A stretch of DNA of 64,000 nt from Sarocladium kiliense (lineage: Eukaryota > Ascomycota > Sordariomycetes > Hypocreales > Sarocladiaceae). Location of the stretch: assembly GCA_030734395.1 (NCBI GenBank), contig JAUZTG010000024.1, positions 186,001 to 250,000 of the forward strand. The letters run 5' to 3'. Every line of letters starts with the position of its first letter. The first letter of the stretch is position 1. Under the pieces are notes generated by a model. The model searched no databases. It saw only the letters and a program-made list of their open reading frames with translations, and had not been told where the DNA came from. The position numbers and the translations under genes were made by a program. Below, piece by piece: positions 54,019 to 64,000 of the stretch.

Positions 54019-56999
54019 GGCGAGGTTGCATTTTTTTGACACCTCACTAACCGACTCGTTGAGTTAGGGTTCCGACATTGCGGAAAAAGACTATATGGCT
54101 TCCCGCTGGATCCGCTACAGAAAAAAAAGAGCCGGACAATTCGTCAGTGTCGTGTTTGGGCACCTATGCGTTTGCGACTCACGAGCGATGGGGCACCCCG
54201 AAACCTTGGTCGGCATCAGTGGACTGCTGCGAGCGAGTCGCAGGATTGGGCCTGACACGTCATGACACGGACACGGCTTCCTTGGCGGATTTGGGGGTTT
54301 CTTCGGGGACACCCGACCCTGAAGTTTTGCGCCAATGGGCGCGCTTCTGACCCTCAGCCGACGTCAGGCCAATTGGTAACACGGAAAAATTTGCTCCGGT
54401 CGAAGCCCGCAACGAAGCTTCTCCAAACATGGGCTCCGCCTTTTTTGGGTTTGAAAGACTAGGACCTTTTGCGCGGTTCTTGCCGATGGACCCTGCCTGC
54501 CTTGGATTCCGAACCATTACATGGGAGGCTTGCCATCAAGCCTGACGTGACATGGGCCTAGGAGGCTTGTGCGTGGGCCGCGGGTATTGCTGTCCCGATG
54601 AGGAAGGCGAGCTTACAAGCTCCAAGTCAATGGCTCCATGTATGCTATCATAGCATCTTGCAGCAATATTGACACGAAGGAGCACACATCTGGGGCAGTA
54701 CGGGGCCAGCAAAATTTGGCAGGAGAAAGTTGTCCGGAATACGCACACGAAAGAGGTGGTTGGAAAACAAACGAAACCCCCACCTACCGTATCAATGGCC
54801 CAAGCGAAATGCCTCATGAGTGCCGAGGCGCAAATTACTGCGCAAGATTAGCCTGCCCAGGCTATCTGCCTCCGACTCCGGCGGGCTGGGTCATGGAGGA
54901 GAGCGTATTAGAGATTACCGGCGCCCACGCTTTGATAACCGAGCGCTGGAACGCGCCCATTCTCTGAACGAAAGCGGAGGTGATGCATAGACGAGACGAA
55001 GGCGCATGGGAGTTTCTGGAGCATGACAGCGAGCGCTTGCATCTCAACAATTTTTAGCGGGTTGGATTTGGAATTTTGGGCACGAACTGTGCATTACACA
55101 CACCGACTCTGGCTCTTCTTTCTTCGCGTCAAACTTTTCTACAATGCATTTTCCGAGGGCGCCACTAGCGAGTAAGAGAGGAATATCACGGGACACCCCG
55201 GGGAAGCATCTGATTGATTACATGCAAGCATGGCGGAGTTTGTTCTAGTTGTTTAGGGTCTTGATATTAGCTCGCAGCCCTGTTGAGGGGTCATATGCAG
55301 AAGAATGCACAGAACAAATTGGCATATTTTGGATGATGAGTTTGCCGTGGGGGTTCAATCCAGCGACTGCAGTATGACTGAGCGGTCTGGCCAGTGCATG
55401 TCCTTGTTCATCATTTATTTTCCTCACCCCATTGCATAGATTATCGGTAAAAGCCAAGTTAAAAGATGAGGGGACTAACAGGGGAAAGGGCAAGTGACAT
55501 GCCTTTTTTGGTAGGTATCGACTGGTAGGGTGTGTAGATCATCGCGGGGGTTATCTCGGGGCGGTGATGGGAAGTCCAGTCCGAGGTTGGACTTTTTGTA
55601 GAATTGGGCAAATGGCATCTGATGGCTGGTTATGGGACTTGAAAGTTTTGCCCGTCTTCGTATGGAGTAATTGTCACGGCCCTTTGCATCGCAGGGCGTG
55701 TTTACAACTAGATTGTCACACACTGCGTTGCATAGGCCGTGACGGGCCTATTTTCTGTCGACATGGGTACTGTTGTTGCTGTTCACCGCTTCACACCTTG
55801 AGGCTCGAAGCATGGGGCGTGTAACTTCAAGATAGTGAGTGGCTGTGGGAACAGCTTCGTACCGGCCTTCAGTACGAAACTGAGTCTAGAGTCAGTGTGA
55901 GTATGAAGTGTTGTCTTGATGCCTGGGTCACGGGTCTACTTGGTGATTGGGCGTCTCTCCTCGACGGCATGTGTTTGGAGTAGAGAATCCACAGGTCTGC
56001 GACCGTTGTTTCAGTACAGAGATGGCTTCACTGGCTCTGTTTGGTCAACATATTCAGGGTATGTGATGAAGTAGAAGGTACAGATCAAAGACTTGCGTTT
56101 TGCTAGAAAGCAAGTGCTGCTCACGATCACGGTCACAGGCTATAATTTGAGTAATGACCTGGGCACTGCAGGGTAGGTCGATAGCTCCGGGGGTGACGGT
56201 GAGATGGACGGACAAATATGAAGGATCTTGACCAACATCGCCCGAAGCTCAACAACTCCTCCTTGGAATGGCGTCATGAGTAAGCAAATAGGCTACACGC
56301 ATGCAATGATTGGACCAACAATACATTGAGGTTGTCCTTTGCATGGGGAGTTGCCGGGCCTCGAAAGGCCACACTTCGCACTGAATAGGCGCACTCCAGA
56401 TCCGGGCGTGATACTATTGGAGTACCCAGGTTGGAGAATTCCTCGTTATGTTGATTCTCGATCTCTTGTCTATCAGCACTCACGTGTACTGCCTTCAATT
56501 GATTCCCCAGGAGAACCTTTGGATGGATCAATGTTACGCGGTAAGCGACGTCACTACTGCTGCCAACCCCGAATCGGGGCCAGAGCATCATTGCGCTGTG
56601 TGAGATGGCACAGCTCATCCACCCTCCTACCTTGATGAGACAGGGTCTAGAGCACGGTCTTTCAGCTGGTCACGATCAGGCCAACCCCTCCCTCCCTTCA
56701 TGTCTCGCAAGATTTGCGTGTATGTACGACTAAATAGCCGCCTGCGCCACTATGACGCTTGTCCTGCGCACATGCCTCCCCAATTGGTGTAGCTCCTCAA
56801 ACCTGAACCTCAGGAAGCAAGACAAACCAGCCAGCCACATCGTGAACCCCTGTCTGGCCCAGAAAGCTTGTTTATTTGCTTGTTTCTGCAGGTTCCCCGC
56901 GCGAACGCTGCTTCTGACGCTCTCATTGCATTCTTCTTTCCTCATTTTCATCCTGATTGCCATATGTGGTAGGACTGGTGCTTGGCAAAGAAATCCACG
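54019..56999. other. Long intergenic region, no gene recognised
   Basis: About 3 kb with only short frames and no domain, RNA gene or strong repeat seen. The last part is the promoter and leader of the Ca2+/H+ exchanger. Confidence 0.55.
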
Positions 57000-58590
57000 A
57001 TGCCATCCAACGACAGCCACGAACCTGCACCTCGCCATGGCGAGTCCTCTCCTCTCCTTCCTACTAATAACGACCACCATGGCGGCGAACATCACAATGA
57101 GGGCGAAAGCGGCCGCTCCGGCTTCCATCCAAGCCACTTCCTCGCCGTCCTCTGGCGAAGTTCCTGCACCGCTTCCATGCTCGTCAACTTCCTATGGCCC
57201 ATTGTCCCTGTGGCCCTGATTCTCCAATTCCTCCCGGGCCTGCACCTCTGGAAGTTTGCGACTGCCTATGTTGCTGTCATTCCCACTGCCAATCTCCTCG
57301 GCTTCTCCGGTCAGGAGTTTGCGCGCAAGATGCCCAAGGTGGCTGGGATTCTCATTGAGACTACTTTTGGATCCATCATTGAGATCATCCTCTTCTCTGT
57401 GCTGATCGCCAAGCATGAAGTGCCTGATCCAGACGAGGAGCATGGCAATGGCGACGAAGGAAACCTGATCCCCATCATCCAGGCTGCTATCCTTGGCAGT
57501 ATCCTGACCAACCTGCTTCTCTGTCTTGGTCTCTGCTTCTTCGTAGGAGGCCTTCGTCAAGCCAGCCAGAGGTTCCATCCCATTGTTTCCGAGGTCGGCA
57601 CAGGCCTTCTCCTCGTTGCAGCGTTCGGGCTCCTTATTCCCAGCGCCTTCTACTCTGCTCTCAAGGCCGAGGTCGTCGACGCCGATATCCCTGGGCTTCG
57701 CGTCCTTCATGACGCCTTCACCGAAGGAAAGCTGCAAAGCGACGTCTTGCGCATCAGCCAGGCAACATCCATTGCGCTCATCGTCGCCTTCGCCTTCTAC
57801 ATCTGGTACCAAGCCAGCAGCCAACATGGCATCTTTGACGAGGTCATTGAGCGGGACGAGCATGCTGATGCTGATCGCGAGGCTGACTTGGAGAAAAACA
57901 AGTTCACCATGACCGAGGCTTTGATTGCCATCGCCATCTCCCTGGTCCTGGTTACCGTTCTGCTCATTTGTCTTGTCGAGAAGATCGAACATGTTGTTGA
58001 GAGCGGCGTGCCGGATCAATTCCTCGGTCTCATTTTGCTACCGTTCGTCGAGAAGGCTGCTGAGCATCTTACTGCCATTGACGAGGCATGGGGTAAGAAA
58101 TTTTTATAATGTTACAATCTGAGCTGGTTAAGAACGATGTCCACTAACAGCTTACAGACGGCGTCATCAACGTTGCCTTGTATCACTGCTTGGGTCCGTC
58201 TATTCAGACCGCACTCTTCAATGCGCCGTTCGTTGTCCTCATTGGCTGGGTTATTGGAAAGCCTATGGATCTCAACTTTGAGATCTTCATGGTAGCCCTT
58301 CTGGTCTTGTCCATTCTCGTTGTGGGCAACTTCCTTCGAGATGGAGAGTCCAATTGGCTTGAGGGTGCTCTTCTCGTGGTAAGTTTACATATGCGACGCT
58401 TTGACAGCTTGATTTCACGGCAAGCTCTGACACCTTGCAGGTTGTGTACGTTATCATCGCCATCGCCTGTTGGTACTATCCCAATCCAGACGTGGCTACC
58501 TCCAATGGTCTTGAGACTGTTGAGGTCACAATGAGTAAAGAGACACTCAAAGGACTCCGAGAGCTCCTCAACGCCCACGCACTTGGCTGA
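57000..58590 (+). CDS. Vacuolar Ca2+/H+ exchanger (CAX/Vcx1 family)
   Basis: Predicted 487-aa antiporter that uses the vacuolar proton gradient to sequester cytosolic Ca2+. Three exons: 57000-58092, 58158-58378, 58441-58590. About eleven hydrophobic segments are visible after a His/Glu-rich hydrophilic N-terminus. The two alpha-repeats read FGSIIEIILFSVLIAKHE (first) and PFVEKAAEHLTAIDEAWGD (second, joined across the first intron), followed by GPSIQTALFNAPFVVLIGW. Both depart from the canonical GNxxE/GNAAEH: Ser replaces Asn in the first, and EK replaces GN in the second, while the key Glu residues remain. That is a subgroup pattern I associate with filamentous fungi. The ATG at 57000 is the first after a non-ATG extension. 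It converges with the alkaline phosphatase gene, 215 bp away. Confidence 0.9.
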
Positions 58591-58805
58591 ACAGGACTGC
58601 TATTTTCGTACTGGAGACCCGTATTACGAACGAGAATGGGTTGACGTTTCGCATGGACGGGTATAATGCGTGCCCTTGATCATCGCCCATCATATATGGC
58701 AATATGTACATTAGAAGTTAGGCTACCTATGTGGCAAGGCTGTCATTGCCTACTCAAGATCGAGTCTGCAAGTTGCTATCGCCTGATCTCATTATATACT
58801 CGCAT

Positions 58806-60547
58806 CTAGTGGTCATGCTCAAGCTCTTCGTTCATCCTGCGAGCCTCCAGGCCACGCTTTCCAAGCCAAGAAGGATCCTCGGCAGCAGCATTGAGAAGCT
58901 CGTCGGTAACGGCATCCATGTCAACACCGAGGATCTTCTCAATGTAGCGAGGCAGCTGGGTGTTGTCCCACACGCCGGAAAGATCGGCTTGCAGCGCACG
59001 ACGCTGCTCCTTCGCCGCGTAGCCGAACAGCGTGATATCGCTGCCGGTGTGGCCACCAGTAGACCAGTTGACACCAGCACGGCGGGCCTGCAGGCGGAGG
59101 ACCTCCGCAGAGATACTGGAGGCGTCAAGAATAGTGTTGATCTCAGCGCTGGTGGCATCCTCAAGACCAGCGGCAGGGAGAATCTCAGAAACGAGGAACT
59201 GGCGGCGGTCGGCGCTGGAAGGGCGGTTGTTCCAGATGGACTGGATGTGCTCGCCAGAGTGCTTGGCCTGGCTGAGGCGGAGAGGGCTGTAGCCGTTCAG
59301 GGTCAGGCCACCGCACTCGTGGTCAGCAGCGGACATCATGATCGTATCCGGGTGCTCGTCGATCCACTCGCGGACGTAGTCCATGACAGTGTTGTACATG
59401 AGGGTGTCGACAGCGTGAGCTGCGGCATCGTTGGCGTGACCAGCGTGCTATAAGCTGTTAGTAAGCCCTTGATTGATTCCAGGTATAGCTATGACTGAGA
59501 CTTACATCAATACGACTGGCCTCGATCATGATGAAGTAGCCCTTCTCACGGCAAGAAGTGGCGTGGTGAAGCCTATTAAGGGCGGTCTTCACCATATCGA
59601 GCAGGGAGGGCTCATCCTTGGTCACCTTGCGATCAATCTCGTAACGCAAATCGCCTACACCTTGTCAGTTCACGACTCTAACAATGAAGCTCGAGCTCAG
59701 TACTCACTGTCGTTGAAGAGACCAAGCCAAGGAAGGCGAGTGTCGGAGTTGCCACCGTCCAGGGCCTCGAAGTCAGAAAGGTTCCTGGCAATGTAGTAGC
59801 CTTCTTCCTCTGCGTACTTCCACAGGTCGACGTTGTCGCTGCGGCATGAGCGGCTGTGGCCACGAGGGTAGAAAGAGCAGCGACCGCCACCGAAGAGAAT
59901 ATCAGCCATGCGGCCGAGGGGGTGACTGTAGCCGATCTCCTGGTTGGCGATGGTGTCCAGGGAGCCACGAGACGCAGTGTGAGATGCATAGACTGATCTA
60001 TAGTTAGCTACCGTGTTCTGATGGCCGTTGTCATCGGGAAGCCCTGGTAATCGTACCTGCAGGAGTGGCATGCTGTTCCAAGTCAGTTTCAACTCATCCT
60101 AGTCACAATGAATTTACTCACGTTGATTGTGCTCGTGACGACCAATGCCGTCCTCATACCTGCCAACTTGGCAGCCTCAAGGATAGATCCGACTGGGGAG
60201 CCATCAGGGAGCACAGAGATGGCACCGTTGTTGGACTTGTGACCAGCGGCAAAGGCAGTACCCGAAGCAGCCGAGTCAGTGATCAAGTTGTTGGCGGCCC
60301 AAGTCTTGACAAGGCCAGCAACGAGCTCATCAGCAGCCAGAGACAGAATCTCAGGCTTGCTGGCCGTGGAACCCGTCTCCTGGAGGGAGTACAGGTCACG
60401 GGCCAGAGTCTGAGAGGCTTGACCGTATCCATCGGGGACAATGTAGATGACGTTCTTGGCTTGAACAGAGGGCGTCTCAGGAGCGGCAGCCTGGGCCACC
60501 TGGACGTAAGCCAGGATGGCGGCGGCGATAGCGGAAGTGAAACGCAT
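58806..60547 (-). CDS. Secreted alkaline phosphatase
   Basis: Predicted 505-aa metal-dependent alkaline phosphatase with an N-terminal signal peptide (MRFTSAIAAAILAYVQVAQA, about residues 1-20). Five exons: 60122-60547, 60057-60072, 59708-59992, 59506-59654, 58806-59447. The 16-nt second exon (HATPA) is required to keep frame. Active-site marks: VPDGYG (metal Asp39), ITDSAASGT with nucleophile Ser92, the zinc site HAGHANDAAA, ADHECGG, and STGGHTGSD with the last metal His. No C-terminal membrane anchor is seen, so it is probably extracellular or periplasmic rather than a vacuolar Pho8-type protein. Phosphate-regulated expression is likely for this family, but no Pho4-type site was examined in detail. 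Confidence 0.93.
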
Positions 60548-60648
60548 GGCTACGAATTGACTGAGGAAACCTAGGCTTGATCCAGTTCAGACTGCCCCTT
60601 GCTGATCCGGGAAGACAGAAGACCATCAAGGTGCATTGCAAGAGCTTC

Positions 60649-60660
60649 TTATATATATAG
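60649..60660 (-). promoter_or_regulatory. TATA box of the alkaline phosphatase gene
   Basis: CTATATATATAA on the minus strand, about 103 bp upstream of the start codon. Confidence 0.5.
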
Positions 60661-62131
60661 CCCGGTAAGATCCTCCTTGCGTTATTATCGTTCATATTGG
60701 TGTCCTCCCAGGCGACCAGACTCCATGAGCCCGTCGCCGGTAACGCGAAATACAGGGATCCAAGATGAGCTCGCAGGTCAGAGTGCGTCCGCGACAGGCC
60801 ATGCCAAGGTGATCAAGGCCTCGCCAGCACGGCTTTCGGCCGACTTGGGCTACGCTTCTTCGCTCGGTTGCATGTGGACTAACAAGTTGGTTAGCTGGGC
60901 AAACGAAAGAGGCAGGTGGAAGAAAGGCCAGGAAGCAATAACTTCAGCCACGATCTCGAATTGCCAAGGGATCAATCTGCCCTAGTGATAGTCCGCATGG
61001 GTCACCTACGGCAGGGGTAACAGCATAGCACCGCGCACGTGGTGCCTGGGGAACCTGTAAGCTTCGCTCGTTGGAAAACGTGTAAGTCTGGAGTGGAGGA
61101 ACGGGTTCCCCCTGGTTCAACGCTCTGCTTGGCAGGCGGCCACAACGGCACACCTTGTGAAGGATCATTCGGTGAGAATCGGGGCGGTGGGAAAAGGATT
61201 GGTCTGGCTTTGTTCACACGTTTATGTTTATGCTTATAATTCTTCGCGCGGACCTCGTGCGTCGCCCCACGTTTCTGATGGAAGATTCCAAAAGCCATAG
61301 GTCAGACCTTGCCGATCACAGGGCGCTCCGGGTGGATGCTTGCGTGACCTTGGGGACTTGAGACTTTGGAATGCCCTGTATCGAGCTTCCTCAGGTTTGC
61401 TATGCCTGGTTGTGCCAACGCGCTGACTGTGTTCGCAATTAAGGCTAGGTGAAGCCTAGTACGGCTGGTCCATCTATACATTACAGTGGAAGGTCAGTCA
61501 GAGCGCTTTGACCATTCATTGCAGACTTGTTCGCACTTCCCCTCCGATGCTGCGTCTCAATGGCAGAGGCCGAGGCAAGACGCTCGGATCTTGCCCAGTC
61601 AATCAACAATAGTAGCTTCCGATCAACACCACTTCATTGGGTTTTCGACGAGGGCACGTGCGTCTTTCCAGCACAGAATGGATTTCTTCCTTGCAAACAT
61701 GGTCCGAGCTGAGACCAGAAAAACAGCGAGATGGGCTGCTGTTGAGATGCCAAACCCGAGTGGAGTGATCCAGAGCCCAAGCGAAGATGTCTACGGCAGG
61801 TCGCTCACCAAGGCTCAGCACGCTCAACGTTTTCTTTGATTTGCATCTCGTGTATTCTTTACTGTGCTATTTGTGTGGATTGAACATTTTGCAAAACTCG
61901 AGATTCTCGCAGGGTTTAGGCTTCATTACGATTCTGGCCAACCTGAAGACGAGTTGTCGACGCCGTCTGTTTATCCTGCCTTCCCTCCCAAGTGATCCTA
62001 GGATCATCAACCATGGAACTGATGCAGCAAAGTCGACCCGAATCTGTCTCCGAAACCTCTCTCTCAGCCGCTGCCAACCTGCTTTTCCTTCTGGCGACCT
62101 CGAATTCGTGGACTTGTCACCAGATCTATGC
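60661..62131. other. Intergenic region, no gene recognised
   Basis: Promoter of the alkaline phosphatase and 3' flank of the isochorismatase-like gene. The 144-codon frame 61787-62221 overlaps the latter on the opposite strand and is not supported. Confidence 0.5.
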
Positions 62132-63051
62132 TCAATAGCACTCACTGGTCTCGTTCTGTCCAGGCTGAGCCTCGCCGCTCTCAATGGCAGCAAGATGAGC
62201 CCTCGCCACGTACGAGTATGAAGGGTACCAGCGATCCAGGAAGGGGATCAACTCGGGCGCACCAGGGGTGTTGCGCCAATCCCTCATCAAGTCCATGGCA
62301 ATCGCGAAGAAGCTCAAGACCTGAACGCCAGCGGCAGCCATGCGGTCGTTGCTCACATCTCGAACAAGGGCAGTGGTAGTGCCCGAGGCTTCGACGTTGA
62401 TGAACACGGAGTAGCCCTCCTCGATCAGGGAGAGGGCGAGGAACGTCGTGCAGACATCGGTGACGATACCGGAGAGGATGATTTGCGACTTCTTGGTGGC
62501 GCGGACAGCGTCGCGGAACTCTTCGCGATCCCAGGCGTTGACCTCACCCTGACGCTTGATCAGGGGCGCATCTGGGTACATCTCGAGGATCTCTTTGGGG
62601 AGGGGACCATTCGGACCTATGATGGTTAGGACAACATTGCCAGATGGCTCTGAGGAGGAAACAACGTACCAACTTCGGCAGAGGTGGTCAGAATGACGGG
62701 CATGTCGAAGACCTTACCGAGAGCAGCGTGGGCGAGGAGGTTGTGGCGGTAGACGACGGGGTCGAAGTCGTGAACAAGTTGGTAAAGGCCAACCTGGTGA
62801 TCAACAACGAGGAGCAACTGGACACATGTCAGTAATCTTGTCTCGTCTTGGAATGGGGGGAGACTTGATCGGTCAGAAAGCTTACCGAGTCATTCTTGTC
62901 AAGTCTTTCGAAGACGTAACCTGGGATCGTGTAAGTGGTTGACTGGACTGGCACAGAGCACAACAGCAGAAAGGCGTTACTCACCACCCTTGCCCTTGGC
63001 TGCGGCCATGGCGGCCATGCCGCAAGCAAAGAGAATGTTGAACAGCTTCAT
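62132..63051 (-). CDS. YcaC-like isochorismatase-family hydrolase with signal peptide
   Basis: Predicted 244-aa cysteine hydrolase of the isochorismatase superfamily, closest by eye to the YcaC subgroup. Four exons: 62985-63051, 62886-62920, 62670-62817, 62132-62616. The N-terminus MKLFNILFACGMAAMAAAKG looks like a secretory signal peptide. Catalytic residues in order: Asp40 in LLVVDHQVG, Lys104 in PLIKRQGEVNAWD, and Cys139 in SGIVTDVCTTF, with the usual non-proline cis Val-Thr before it. YcaC-type blocks TTSAEVGPNGPLP (joined across intron 3) and MRDWRNTPGA are present. Bacterial YcaC proteins have unknown physiological substrate. A secreted fungal form could act outside the cell or on the plant side; that is inference. 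Confidence 0.88.
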
Positions 63052-64000
63052 GATGAGTGTAGCTGGGCAATTGGTCGAGAAAAGAGTACTGATGGCTTCG
63101 AGTTCTGCTGCAGAGACCAGTGCGACAATGTCCTACTCTGCACAGCAAGTCTACCGGGACGAACCCTTCTACTTATACTTTCTCCCAGCCCAACTATTTG
63201 CCATGCCCGCCCACAATACCAGCGACATCGCAGCGGTCAACCTTGTTCATCAAGAGGGTCTCGCGATCCGCCATGGCCCCATTCGGCAAGAGGGCTACGA
63301 GCACAAGGGCCTCGCGAAGCCATTGACGCGGACCTGCGAGGTCAGCTTTCAGTCAGCCAGCGCCGACTACGGCTCACGATGCAGTGCTAATGTAAGCTAT
63401 CCCGTGGAAAAAATAGGCAAAAGGTCGAAGCAGGCGTCGATAGTCAACCAGCGGACGGGTTGGGACGGGAGCTCGCAGTGGAGGTCTGGTTGGCAAGCTG
63501 ACTCGTCGATGCAACTGCAGTATCGGAACAGACGACTCAATCAGGGCTCACCGGGTGGGACACTACCGTTGCCTTGAAAGCAACCCTGTTTGTGACAATG
63601 GAATCTGTCGGGTGGGATGTCATGCAGCTCTCTGTGGCTTGCAGCCTGTAAGAGAGGGGAAGAAGGCATAGCACACCGCGTCAAGGGTTCCCAACGGTCC
63701 GCACCGCAGCTAAAGGGTGCGCCACTCAGAGCCTAGAAGTCAAAACTGGTCAAGAAGCTCCGGGGGAGCAGTGAAAGAAGAGCGGCTGGGTCCGGTCGGA
63801 CAAGACCCTTGTTGCACGGCACATCGTATCCCCTCTTGCTCTCGGATGGGGTATGTCGTATAGACCCCGCCGTGGTGGTCAGCTATATGGACAGGAGGCA
63901 CAATGATGTGAAGATACAACTAGTTGATACGTCGTAATGCTAGAATCTATGCAATGGTACCTCAGTATTTGCTACCGACATACAGGCACAATTGCTCAGA
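63052..64000. other. Upstream region, no further gene recognised
   Basis: Contains the likely promoter of the isochorismatase-like gene (minus-strand TATAAG at 63172-63177). Remaining frames are short or antisense. A gene beyond the window edge may begin here, but nothing supports it. Confidence 0.5.

Noticed and set aside
61787..62221. 144-codon plus-strand frame
   Set aside because: It overlaps the 3' end of the isochorismatase-like gene on the other strand and has no recognisable content.
62939..63577. 212-codon plus-strand frame
   Set aside because: It starts with a non-ATG codon and is antisense to the first exon of the isochorismatase-like gene.
1..64000. CRISPR arrays, rRNA genes, transposons, viral insertions
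   Set aside because: No regularly spaced repeats, rRNA-like blocks, reverse transcriptase, transposase or viral protein motifs were seen in reading the frames on both strands.

Overview
The window reads as nuclear DNA of a filamentous ascomycete (Pezizomycotina). Introns are short (about 46-130 bp, one longer exception) with GT...AG ends and CTAAC-type branch sites. Genes lie on both strands with 0.1-3 kb spacers, and the families are fungal: a Zn(II)2Cys6 regulator, eIF3l, an Fmp27/BLTP2 giant, a Vcx1-type Ca2+/H+ exchanger, an HNH-APH fusion relic. I cannot fix the order or species from sequence alone. No virus, CRISPR array, rRNA, intact tRNA or autonomous transposon was recognised.

Layout. 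1-2 kb: no gene seen. 2.0-9.8 kb: a flavin monooxygenase (+), the ribosome-maturation GTPase EFL1/Ria1 (-) and a microsomal cytochrome P450 (-). 10.7-11.4 kb: a small alpha/beta hydrolase (-). 12.0-13.9 kb: a broken HNH-like/aminoglycoside-phosphotransferase-like fusion gene carrying frameshifts and nonsense codons. 14.0-20.4 kb: a coherent sugar locus made of an MFS sugar transporter (-), a divergent intracellular GH32 fructosidase-type enzyme (+) and a Zn2Cys6 regulator (-). The promoter shared by transporter and enzyme carries five CTGGGG (CreA-type) sites and three perfect copies of the 10-mer ATGCCGCGGC. 21-22.6 kb: eIF3l (+). 24.9-28.2 kb: a universal-stress-protein gene (+) whose stop codon is followed, in the same frame, by another 321 open codons. 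29-36.4 kb: a GPHR-like membrane protein (+), a Nudix protein (-), a seven-exon eIF4B (-) with a probable 6-nt microexon, and a Tim17/22/23-like membrane protein (+). 38.5-47.4 kb: one uninterrupted 2,966-codon Fmp27/BLTP2 lipid-transfer gene (+). 47.8-49.0 kb: an AIF/FSP1-like oxidoreductase (-). 52.3-54.0 kb: a disordered fungal protein of unknown function (+). 57.0-58.6 kb: a Ca2+/H+ exchanger (+). 58.8-60.5 kb: a secreted alkaline phosphatase (-). 62.1-63.1 kb: a YcaC-like isochorismatase-family hydrolase with a signal peptide (-).

Functional picture. Most genes are housekeeping: translation and ribosome maturation (EFL1, eIF3l, eIF4B), membrane lipid and ion transport (Fmp27, CAX, GPHR, Tim17-like). 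The one clear functional unit is the 14-20 kb sugar locus: uptake, hydrolysis and probable pathway-specific control, with glucose repression suggested by the CreA-type sites. The accessory points most worth following are that locus and its unusual GH32 active-site motif, the decayed HNH-APH gene, the open frame after the stress-protein stop, the eIF4B microexon and the signal-peptide-bearing isochorismatase-family protein. All intron positions are read by eye from splice signals and frame continuity; no transcript or database search was available.
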